Below are positions 1-13,000 of a stretch of DNA of 64,000 nt, piece by piece. Source of the DNA: Tetranychus cinnabarinus (taxonomy: Eukaryota; Arthropoda; Arachnida; Trombidiformes; Tetranychidae); contig WHVY01000007.1 of assembly GCA_022266195.1 (NCBI GenBank), positions 2,418,001-2,482,000 on the forward strand, in the 5' to 3' direction. Under the pieces are notes generated by a model that saw only the letters and a program-made list of their open reading frames with translations, did no database searches and was not told the DNA's origin. A program made the position numbers and the translations under genes. Position 1 is the first letter of the stretch, and every line of letters begins with the position of its first letter.

Positions 1-1073
1 ACCAATGAATTAACCGAGAAAAACAATAATTTGAAGTTGAACAAAGATTGTCAATTTTCAGGCAAAAATTTGAATACACCTTTTATATCAGAATCAAACT
101 GAAGAATCGAAACTAACTGAAGAACTTCAAGACTAAATTAGACTAACTTAAATTACCGATAAACTGACTTGATCAATCAACTAGCCTGAAGATCCACATA
201 TTTCATCTAAAACTGAACACATTAAACTCCAATCATTGGGAATAAGTGATTATGAACGTCTAAAGTTTCCTTTTGTGTGAATAGAAGCGAAGATAAATTG
301 GCTTCTCTTGTTGATATTTTGTTGAATAATTGTTAAATTGAATGTCTATGTTGAACATTTTAAAATTTATTTGCTACTTTTTTGTAATCAATTAATGAAT
401 TAAGTTTGTATTCCTTAATGATGATCCTTTCTGTTAAATTTCAATTTTTCGGTTGTCGCCCTCCAGTGGGCATAAGTTGAACATAAACTCTCTTCTTTAC
501 TCTTTGTTCTGATCCTACTGAAGTAAACCGAGGCTGTGCAAGGAAAAAAGAAAGTTGGAAAGTTGTGTGTGAGTTTCATCCAGAGTATTTTCACATACTT
601 TTCTTTTCTTCTTAACTCACTTTTTTTACTCTTCCAACTTTTTTCTCTCTTTCTCATGTTTATGTTGTGATTATGTTTCAATCTGTATCAGGAATATACC
701 AAAACAATCTTGTCCATGATGATGATGATAATAATGGTAATCGTGGTTAACAGTCAAAGTGTGATGAGAGTTATAAAGCCTTTTTAGCAACATCCATTGG
801 GCTTACCATCAAAGAAGTTAAATTTTCTTTTCCTCTCTTTGGTCTTCTTTATTTCCACCTTCTCCAAACATTTATATAAAAAAACTACTACACCTTTTTT
901 TGTCCCGTCATTTTCCCATTCTTATACTCTAAACCATTTCCGACATTTCCATCTCCACCAACTGGATCTCCAACAAGACAACCATTAACCATCACCACAA
1001 GTCATCGTCATTAGTCACCATTAGTTAGTGAATTGAATCTCTGTCCTCAGTGTTTCCATCAACGATCACCGCC
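1..1073. other. 5' flank and probable 5' UTR of the NOS1AP-like gene
   Basis: No coding sequence can be supported here. The stretch is AT-rich and contains a short ATG/ATA trinucleotide run near 717-736. The last 100 bases or so before the start codon at 1074 are richer in CA/ATC triplets and are probably 5' UTR. I see no clear TATA box. Short open frames on both strands have no recognisable domain and a composition like the surrounding non-coding DNA. Confidence 0.5.
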
Positions 1074-4000
1074 ATGCCATCACGAAAATATATTTATTTA
1101 GACGAATATGATTCCCGAATTGCTCTTTACTCGGATGAAGCCTTCCAACATGGGATCACATTTAATGCAAAGGTAACCCAACATTATTCCCATTGATATT
1201 ATTTGGCAAAATTGAGATAATTGAAAAGCAAATGAAGCCAATGATCATTAAACCATCAAAATACCCTGTGGATAAAAAGCATTATTTCTCCTACCAGCAA
1301 CTGTGTATTAATGGTGTTACACATATTTTTCACTTGCAGCTTTCTTTTTCTCTCTCAACACTTTTCTCTTCCATTGATTCCCATTTTTCTCTGTTCATAT
1401 CTGTGGTGTTGTTACTGTTCATCAATAGTCAATCATTTATCAACAATTAATACAAAACAATGTAGTAAAAGATTGAAACAATGTGGTTTAACCATCAACT
1501 CATCAGAAAATGTTTTGTTTTCTTTTTCTCTCTTGTGAGTGCGTTGCTATTGAAGCAAACCATTTTTTTTCCTGGCAAAAATCAATGTTTCAAAAACCAT
1601 CAAACATGAGAAAAAACGATGAGTCAACCTCAATATTGCATGCATTAGTCAATAACAGAAATAATCACAAGAAAAATGGAATTGGAAATAAAACAGAAAA
1701 AGTTAAACTCTTAGTTTTTGTCAACCTGTTTTACCCTCTTCATATGCACAACACTTATCCTTTTTTCACTGGTAACAATTTTCCATCTTCTCCATTCTCT
1801 GGTTTACCCTTTTACTCATCCTTTTTACTTTAGCCTTTTGTTTGCCGTAAAACACTTTCCAATTTAACCATCATTAACTTTATTTTATTATCATTGTTCA
1901 AATCATTAGTTGTCAACTAAACTAGAACTAAACCAACGTTTTTTACCCCAAAAATTAGGTTTTCATGCTCAATGTATTTTCAACTTTCACTGTTTTTTTA
2001 CTTCAAATGGTTCTCATCCCAATTCCTGGTTTAACCAGAAAAATAAAAATTTGCTAATCTTAAATGGTTAGATCTAATTTAACCAGTTTAACCCTGTTTT
2101 TCACCCAATCTTCATTGTCACCACATTGACTTGAATACAAACATCATTAACCTTTTGCTTTTCACTTCAACTTCCGATTATCACCATTGACTATTAATGA
2201 TTTTCCTCGAGCCAATTTGCTAATTTATCTCTCTTTTCTCTCTCTCTCTCTCTCTCTTTCACCCATTTTTTTTGTCAAACTATTTTACAGTTTATTGGTG
2301 TATGTGAGGTTCCTCGGCCTAATTCAAGAGTGGAAATCGTAGCTGCCATGAGACGAATACGACATGAATTTAAATCGAAAGCCATTAAAAAGCGTAAAGT
2401 AACCATTGAAATTTCACTTGAAGGTTAGTTTTGTAACCCTTTTTCATGTACTTTTTTCCCCATTAACATTTCCCTTCATTGAGCTAAATTGTAAACATTA
2501 TCATCGTCTTCAATTTTGTAACTCTTTGGTACATTTCCAAGCAACTTTACCCACCAACCTCCAAATCATAATGAAAACCTTGATTATACACCCAACTCAT
2601 GATGGAGAAAGTGCTTTATTTTCAGATCAACGTCTCTTTCCTTCAAAAATCTTAATAATTTGTTAATGGGCTCAACTTTTTCCTCTAATGTTCTCTATTT
2701 TGGCTTTTTTTCACCTTCAAAAAAGCAGAATCTAGTTGACAGCAAAACTTGTGACATTTCTCTTGAGTATCAATCCACATGTAAATTAAGTGTCAATATC
2801 ATGTCAATGATTTAGACTCATTATCCTTAATCTACATAAACATTTCTAATGAACTGTTAATAGGTTTTTCATTGTTTGTTAAATTATTAACAACACTTGT
2901 CCATGTATGAATTGAAACAAACCCAAGACCAACTCTTTGAATGATTTCCATTTTCGACCCAATGAAAAGCTTTCCAAGTCACAAAATTGAAAACAATTTC
3001 ATATTTTTAGGCCAATCTCTCATCCAAAGTTTTCTGGATTTTGGATGAAAAAGCTTCAACCATTCACAATGAACCTCAAATTAATACAACTTTGTAATCC
3101 TGTTAACCATGAAAAGCTTGTTTCAATTCATTGGCCAATTTCAATGCAATTTACATCAACATTATTCATAAATGTTGCTTCTCAGGTTTAACTGAAACTA
3201 TCGCACTTATAATGACTTGAACAAATATAAATAATCAAACAAACAAATTGGACAACATGAAATTCATTTGCAAATCATAATAAGTTAATCTTCTTCCAAG
3301 GTTAGGATTACCTTTATCAAACGATGATGCATTATGATATTCAGTTTCATGTTTACATCAACAATAATTCAAATTGCTTCACTGAGAATCACCTCCACCT
3401 TTTTTCCTTAACTGGCCCTTAATCTCATGTTCAAATTGATTTACGATGAAACCGGAAATCTTTTGATTGGTTTCAGACGTAAATTCAGATTCTTACATTG
3501 GCAGCCTAACAGTGATCATTCTCATATCCATTGAACTTCTGAAGCCTTATATACCCAGTCTGTATTAATATTACCAAATTGTGTTTCTTAATTCATTGCT
3601 TTTTGTCTAAACTCTCTATCGATTGATTGACCAAAAATTTTCCCACTTTCATTCAATTATGAGAAACAAAAATTTCCTTCGACATGGAAAATTGAATAAT
3701 GAGTTTATTAATCTTTCATTTCTTTTCCTATCAAAATGAGTGAATTTTTTTTGCTGATCAAACACCAAAAGGACTTTATTCACAATCACAATGCAATAAC
3801 ATTTGACAGTTGATCGCAGTAAGCTTATTTATAAGATTAATTCTTGTTATTTCATTTAAGTTTTGATATTCTCATTTCACCAACTTCACCTTCAACCCAT
3901 ATATCATGACGATAATGATGAACAGAATTGCTTTCATTGCTTTCATCATTCCAATTCCAATATCTTTTGGTTTATATGGCTTTCATGTGTCTCATGATCA

Positions 4001-7000
4001 TTCCCTTTGTTAGCCAAACAGGTAACCTTTCATATTCATTATTGAACTATTGGTTTCAAATTAAGATCAATCCATGATCAAATTTACAGACTTCAGGCTC
4101 TAACATTTCAAAGCATAAAAGCAAAGTTCCATTCATGGGCTATTTAACTTTAATCAAAATAATTTCCTAACGATGCTTTTCTGAGCTATTCAAGTCCAAT
4201 TCTGTCCACCAGTTTTTCATGATTAAATATAATTTTCGATATTTCGTTAAATCAATGTCAACAGATTGAAAGCTCTAGTGAAATAACTTCAGATTTACCG
4301 TGAAACAAAGAATGCTTTTGAAGCTCAAATCTGAAATTCTCATGTATCTCGTATTCATTATTGAATTTGTATTAGAACAGAAAATGAAAAATGTTAAATT
4401 TAGATGAAAAGCGTTATGATGGTTATGGTTGAATTGAATACATGAGGTAAACTTTAACTTGACTTGTATGACAAGTAAACCTGTGATATCACAACATTCA
4501 TCCCAACACATTCACTTGTTTCCTAACCTTTATAATATAATCTGAATCATTGTTTCTACCTTTTCACTGGTAACTGTAATTTATTTGCTTCTTTACTTGA
4601 CCAGAGTTTTTATGTTCATCTGTAAATTTGGCAAACTTGTCTTTACTCCTGGTTAAAGGAAACTTTGATTACCTTGAAAAGTAGATAAAAATAATACCAA
4701 ATAACGACTCGACAATGATATGTTATTACCTTGGACCTATTTTTGTTTCCCCTTTGAGACACAAAACTCAGGCTTATTGTTGATTTTGTTGTTTTAAAGT
4801 TTCTCTTCTTAGCTCATGCTTTAAACATGAAATTACTCCATCCAGAACTTGAACAAGTTGACAAATCATTAGTTATTTATATATATTTTAACAATCAGTT
4901 TGTCTAAAAAATAATATCAGATTGTAGAATTGCTATGAGAAATGATTGCATTGAGACAATTCGTAAAAACATTTCCAAACGAATTCAGTTGTTATCGGAA
5001 TTTATCTCATTGCTCATCAATTTTCACCCTTATTCTGAACATTTCCCTCAACATTCGAAGTAGATGCTAATTCGGATTCAAAGTTCAATGCAAAGTTGAT
5101 AGAAAACAACTTTATGAGCTTCAAACTCGTTTTTCAATTTCTTTTGAATCGCAATTTTTATCAAAAAAAGATTTTCGATTCTTCTTTACCCATTCAAATT
5201 TCTGGAAAATCGCGATTTATCTGAATACTTTTTACCATAAATGCTCGTCAATTTTTGGACAATTTTACTTTCTAACAATTAAAATGTTGAATGTAAATTG
5301 ATTAAAGTTTTTAATTGTTTTGCAAAAAAGTTTTGTCATTAATCTTGAATTAGACATTGAAAAGTTTTCTGCTTTGAGTTACAATCATTGAAGCAAACAA
5401 AGCTATTAATTGTTCAACAATCATCATTAAATAGACGGAAAATAATGATTTAATGTTGAAATGTTTACGCTTCTGCAACATGAAAAGGATTGATTAATTT
5501 TAATTGTTAACTTTATAACCAATAAACACTGAAATTAAAGAGAACCAGAGAATGGTTAATTATCAAATTATTAGATTACCCTATTTAAGGTAATTACATG
5601 AATATTTATTATCCACCAAGGAATACACTTGGACTTGCCAGTGAACATAATTTTCAATTTTCTTGCCATGCTTTCTTTCAAACTTTCATGATATATAATC
5701 TTTTTATCTGAATCTTTCAACCTTTTCCTTTTTCTCTATTCATTTCCCATGTTCCTCATCTTATAATACATTTCTCAACTTTCACTTATTTTCAGGCAGA
5801 AAAGTAAGTAAAAAGAAAGAAGGAAGAAGCAGAGAAAAAAAAACAAGACGTTAATCTAATAATTGAATTGATGCTAACAATGAAAGCCTATTCTCGACTC
5901 TCTTCATTGTCTATGTTTTTCATCATCCTCTTCCTTCTCATCCCAACGTCTGAAGCTCAAGTGAAGCTGTAACAATACTGAAAAGTTATGAGATTTAACC
6001 TGAAAATTCAATTTCAAACTCCTTCAACATTGAAACTCTTTCCCAGTTTGTCTTATCTAAATGATTGTCCATCTTAGTTGCTCATGAGGGTTTCATGATG
6101 ATGAATCATCCTCATCTCGAGCATCTCAATGAACATCTTGATGAACATCTTTCCAATCATAATCATCCTTGAAATAATCTTCATTCCTCTTCACCATGAA
6201 CCAACTTTGATTGATAGTAAACTGCAATTATGGCAATAACATTATCTGAAATGTGCATTTACAGTCACAGTAGACTGATCAGATTGAAGAGACTGTTTCA
6301 ACTTCCATCTTGTAAAAAATGATAAAAACCTTTCATCATTATATTTTCCTCTCTAAAGCTCATCAAAACTTTATCATTTTTGCCGAAAATTCAATTTTTC
6401 ATTTTCTTTTCTCCTCACTTTTACAATCAGAAGAGAAAAGAATGGAAAAAATTGACAAATCTTTTCTTCTTTTCCCATTTACAACACTTGCAATGAAACT
6501 TTTGGTTTCACCCTGAAAATCATTAAATGCCATGCAATTAAATTCACTCCAATTTGCAAAACTAACCTTTTGCAAAAGTCCATCTTGAAAGAGCATTTTG
6601 ATCAACTTATTGACCAACTGACCGTCGAGAGTAAATAAGTTGAATTTTATCCTTTTCCAAATCATGATTTTGATTCTTGAAAATCAAAAATTTTCTGTCA
6701 ACCCAATCCTCCAAAGACTAACAAGATGGACTTAATGCTTTCTCAAATGTCTATTTATCCAGAAAATAAAAACAAAGTTTTGCCACAGAGCAAAGAATCA
6801 AACTTCATGTTAATATGATTGAAACTTTTTGCTATCCAAAAGAAAAAACATAAACTCAGAATCATCTTACTTCATGATTTAGTAACACGCATAAGTGCAC
6901 ATTCAAAATATATAGCTTTTTCCTATTCTTTTTTATTTATTTTTCCATGAACAAAAAAAATCTTCTCTAAATTCAAATCAAATCTGTAAAAACAAAGAGA

Positions 7001-10000
7001 AAGAAGAAAAAATCTCAACAAATAACCAACAGAACTTTTTCCACCCTTTTACAGACAATTTATCAAAGTGCATTAAGAAGTGGGAGTGAAGAATAAAGTT
7101 TTTATTGAAAACCACGAACAACTTTGTTCCAGAAAATTAGAAAAGTTCAATCATTGAAACTCACGGAAACTTGAAATACAAACTTATCGCAATTTGGCGT
7201 TTATTTTTCTTCCAATCTCAACCTTTACAGATTTAAATTGTATTTATGAACAGAAGAAGTAAAAAAACTGATAAATTGTTGAATCACAATTTATTTTTCT
7301 CTAGTAAAATGAAAATATTATCAAAACTGCTTCTGGGAGTTGAAATGTATTCTTGAGAAGGAAATTTCATTTTCAATATCAATAACATTTATATTGATGT
7401 GAAACTTTTTTTTTGTTTTACCTTTTATCCTTTTGAATTCAGAATTGAATGTCAATAGGTTTCGATTTTCCAACGCCTTTCCAATAATAATCATGCTTTT
7501 CAGGAAAGGATAACTGAGCTGGAAAAGAGTTATTTGTGATGAACCAAAGAAAGAAAAAAAAACGAAAAGAATTATTATAACAAAATGATATTTCTCTTTG
7601 AGATGTCACTTCTTTTTCTCGCTCTTTTCATGTTCTTTGTCTTTTTTCCTGTCATCTTTTCATTTGATATTTCTTCTCGTTTCATACCTTATCCAAGAAT
7701 CAACATTAAAAATATTCCAATGGGAATTAATTATTTCATCAGAAAAAAATTATCAATAATCTGTAAATCACTGCGATTACAGAATATCAGAGAAAATATC
7801 TGTTGAACTTTGATGATTATAAATCAATGGTTATTAATATTTCAATCAATTTCATCATTTATCAAAAAACTTTTTTCTTGCTTGTCTTCAATTTCAGCTT
7901 TGCCCATTAATATTCAAACATCTTAATTCAAGTCAATTCGAGTAAACTTTTCCAAAATTACTTTCGTCAACGAAAATGATGAAAAAAGTTGTCTTTCAAA
8001 CTTATTAAAGATGAATTATTTTGTTTAGTCGATGAATTTTTTTTTGATTGATTGCATTTGAATATGATTTATGAGCATTTTGGTGTTACTTTTTTCAGTC
8101 TAAATTTCAATTAGTTTTTCTATTCTCATGAGAAGTTTCAATGTTGACACTATCCAGAAAAGTTCAAGAAAGAAAATAGTCAATTCTTTTTGTGCTAATA
8201 ATGTTCTTGATCAAACTCTTTCGAGAAAATTAAAGATTAATCAGAGCCGATTTCATATTTACTTTTTTTCGTTGGAAATTTCAAAATTTAATGAAAATTT
8301 CTCGCTCAGAGCTGTTATCGTAATTGAAATTGAACTCACAATGACAAGTAATGAATCTTGACAATCTTACCTTACTAAGATCAAGTATCATTTGAGTAAA
8401 TTAATCCTCGAAATGAGTGAAATTTGAAACAATGTTACCTTAAGATGAAAACTGTGTCACTCTTTCATGAAGACATCATCATTAGACTTATCAAAATCAC
8501 ATTTTTGAATCACATTTCAATTAGATTTTCATTTTAAACGTTAAAATGGTTTTAACTCCACTCAAGATGCTTTCAAGTTTTAACCAAAATCCGTTTATCT
8601 TTTATCTCAATTGATTTACTGTGTTAAAGTAACATCATCTTTGTCAGCAAATCTTCATTTTTTCACTTTTCAGCCACATTTTTATCAGCAAACTGTACAT
8701 TCGATGAATGACCAAAGCTTATTTTAAACTCTTTTCTGAAGCTTTTGACATCAAACCTGTTAAACCTTTCAACAGTAACTTGATTAATCAAACTATTCAC
8801 CAATTTCAAATTCTATGCTAATAGCTTGTCCAGTGATTCTGAATCGAAGGCTAAAAACCCATCAAGTCTTGCAAATCAATATTAGCTTTCGAATGCAATT
8901 TCCGAGGTTATACTAAAGAAGTTGGTTGACATTGAATATTTAATCAAGTTGAATACTTCAAAGGTCGACATTCAAATCTGAAATTTGCCAACAAGTCGTT
9001 ACCAATCAATTTATTCATTTCATTGTTTTTCAATCACAATTTGTGATTTTAAAAAAAAATGTGATATTAATCTGGATGTACTTGGATTTTTATATTTATG
9101 AGTCTCGTTATAGCAATCAGCATACCAATTTTCAAAAATCAATCATCCTTTTTTCAGATCAGTTTTGAGTGAAAATACAAAAAAAGTGTTCAACTTTACG
9201 AAGACACCAGAACAACTACATATGAAGCAAGCATAATTATCTTACTGTAATTAGTTCAAATTACAATATAAGCAGCGTTCATTTCACTGCCCGTACTTCA
9301 TTCAAACATATTGCTCCGGTTTTCCTCTACTTGAATCATGTACCGGACTATTCAGCTAACTTTAACGGAGCTTAGTAGGTAAAACTCCCGTACGGTTTAT
9401 GCAAAAGACCTCACAAGGGAAGTATCCCAAGTGGTACGCTCATTTTCGATTTTTTTTGGGTTTATATTGTAGAGGATCGAAAATTATTAGACACATATTT
9501 TGGCTTTTTTTTCGCCGGTGCGCGGTTCGTGATGTAGAGCCCTTTCAAGTCGCGACAGTCAATTCAATGTAAAGCGTATGAAAGTAGCTGTAAAATTTAT
9601 TTTAATAAATAAAATGTTTTCTTGCTTATTAAAATAAATTTTACAGCTACTTTCATACGCTTTACATTGAATTGACTGTCGCGACTTGAAAGGGCTCTAC
9701 ATCACGAACCGCGCACCGGCGAAAAAAAAGCCAAAATATGTGTCTAATAATTTTCGATCCTCTACAATATAAACCCAAAAAAAATCGAAAATGAGCGTAC
9801 CACTTGGGATACTTCCCTCGTCAGACTTGACCATGAGCTTGCGAAGATTGAAGAATCATATGTTCGAATGCTCAAGTTCATTTGACTTTTAATTGGCATT
9901 TGGCGGTCATTTCTGAGTACACAATTTTTCAGATTGGTCAGAGTTTGTTAGATATTCACAACTCATGCTAGCTTGAGGATATGAGTGTTTCCATACCGTT

Positions 10001-13000
10001 CAGTTATCTTGCAATGGTTAGAGTTGTGAACATGTGACTGAAAAAATTTCGTTTTCAGTAAATGGTTTTCAAATGTCATTTAGAGGTCGAATAACGGAGT
10101 GATCTTGAATGACCTTGAGAATTGATTGGTCTCGAGAACCCATTCAATTTGGTTGACATTAAATATTTAATCACGTTGTATACTTCAAAGGGTGGACATT
10201 CAAATCTGAAAATTTGTCAACAAGTCTATACCAAGTGAATAATTAATTTCATTGTTTTTCAATCACAATTTCTGAGTTTACAAAAAACTGAAACGACTCT
10301 GAACGTATTTCAATTTCCTGAAAATCAAGATTTTTTGTATTAATTACTCTTATTTTTATGTCCATAAAATTGGATCTTTTGTTAGATTATGAAAAGCTGA
10401 AAAGTGACTTCTAACGAAGTTTTTACCGTTTCTTCCTTTTGTTATTGTTATCATTATCTAAGGTGCGATAATTTCCAATTTTATCCGTGACACCCTTCAG
10501 GTGCCCAACCAACACTTTGTGGTGCTCTATAACCTCGCAATCCCTGAGGTATTCACATCTTCTTTGGCAATATCTAAGTTTTTGATTATCCTCATGATTG
10601 ATTGAAATGAGAAAATGAAAGTAAACAGAATATTTAGAATAACTATCGAAATAAACCTTTCAAATAACATCACCTTCTTGCAATAAGTTTTTTTTCATGA
10701 TTGCTATCCATGACAATGAACAAAGTTTATTTTTCCATGTCAAATAATTCAACTTTGAACTTTTCTTTTGTCAAATCCAAAACGTTCGTGAGGATAATTT
10801 CAAACTTTCAATTCTAATCTGATTATCATTTCAATTATTGGAATCGACTTGAAATCGAATCCTTATTCATTTCAAGAGTTTATTGTCGCACAAAATAATG
10901 AAAATTATTTAGATTCATTTCAACATCTATTTCAACCTCATTGAGATATTCAGTTTATAATTAAATCAGTTATCAGGGATTCAATGTTCACAGTGAATAC
11001 TTGTTTGCTTATAAATCATTTATCATGTTTTCATAATTTCTCCTCTCTTCTCACAAATATTCATGAAATTCAAGATTTAATTTGTTGATCTAACTTTTTT
11101 TCTCAGTTCAATTTTAACCAGATTTCATCTTGTTCATTCAATAGCATACTTAAAATGTCTTACTGTTGACTAACAGCAAGTTGAGTATTCGCATAATGTT
11201 CAAAGAGCATTACACTCGAATGAAATCTTAATAAACTCTTCAGGTAATTTGTTGTCCAATCAATAATTTATAGCATTGAGCTTTGAAGTACTTTTAATCA
11301 AACGCAAAAATTAAGAACCAAAATAACGACCAAAGATAAAAATAGATCGCACAAATTAAATAATCCAATTGATCCATCAACACAAGTTCAATCGATTAAT
11401 TAACTACACAGAGAAACAAGTTCATCGCTTAATCAAATGAAATTGGAATCTCAATCTAAATCAAGTTTAAACTGTCTATCGACTATGAACTGCATCGAAA
11501 TTAGAGAATTTCTTAGATCAAAGTTTTATCTGAAATGATCTTCTCTTCATTTCTATCATTTACTTAATCTAATTTTGAATCTCGAGATTTAAGAATATGA
11601 TTTGTTAGACAATCGATTTCAACCTTAATTGTAATTTTGTTCAGTTTGCAATGCTATTAGAATGTCATCTTCATTTTGATTTACTTTTTTCGCAAAAAAA
11701 AATATTCAAAGAGGTAAAAAAGGTTATGAGTTTACCTTTCAAGGTAACTCAAGTTGCATTAAGTTAATCTCTTTTGAACAGATTAAATTGTCAAGTTAAT
11801 TCAAGAGAATAATCAAAACTATATCTCAATCCTCAATAAATAGGGTTGATAATTTTGTAAATTGAAATGAGAATTTCTTGATTTTACAATAAATTTCCAT
11901 AAAAAGGCTGAACCATCGACTTAAACATGATAATCACCATCAAGTTAAATCAGTTGTTGATGAGCTTTTCTTACTTCAAGAGCGTTAATGATGTTTAATG
12001 AGTCAAAAAGTTGATTTGATTCATTTCCACTTTTTTCCCATAACTTGCCTTTGATTCACATTCAGTTAATTTTCATGGCATCGCCTTAACGGCTGCTGAA
12101 CATCAACGATTTAACACACTGATAGTTATCATAACCTGAAAGCAGAGAAAAGGCTTCATTCTATCAGAAGACATCATGAAAGAAAAAAAGGTGAAAATTT
12201 TTTCTTTTCCAAGAAATTAGTTTACTCTTTATTCAACTATTATGACATCAATTTAGACTTGCCTATTGATGCCATCTCATTATCACTATAATCATACAAT
12301 ATTGAACCGAGATTATCAATTTACTGTTTCATATCATCTCGAATCGATTGTTACGAAATGAAAAAACTCGAAGCAAACATGTTTTATTGAATCATAGCCC
12401 TGAACAATATCGTAATCTTATAAATATATATTAGTCAATCTTGTTTCTGTCAATTCGATGTGCAACTTGAAAAGTTCACTTTCTAGATACTTCAGAATGC
12501 ATTGAAAACTTATTAAAGTTGAAAAAATGTTCAAATTTCCGTTTCATTCCTCGTCAAGAAATTTTTTAAATGGAATCGACTAATTTTTAAATTCATTTTG
12601 CTTTATTCTCCATGATTCGCTGAAATTGTAACGCTTTTCTGTTCGTGCAAGTTCATTTTGGTTCCAATTTATTTTTATGATTTTTGCTTGTTAAATAGCA
12701 AAATGTGATCATTTAAAAAGAGATTATCAAAACCAGAGTTACGATGAAACATGCATTCAGTTACTCTTTTCATTTAAAGATTGAATTGCATTGAAGGAGG
12801 AAAAAGTTGAGCCTTTTCCTAAACGTTGTTGAAGTCAAAAATTTTACTCTTTTAAACTCAGTTTTACTTTTACATTCAAAAGCTAAACCTTTCACTTAAA
12901 AAAGGAGATAAATTGTCCTCTTTATTAAACTAGATAACAATTTAGGTTCAACGCTTTTTCATTGACTTTTTTGCTCTTCTTTCACGTCTTTCAAAATGGT

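Noticed and set aside
8922..10288. LTR retrotransposon or TRIM with the direct repeats as LTRs
   Set aside because: No TG...CA ends, no primer-binding site, no polypurine tract and no target duplication could be seen.
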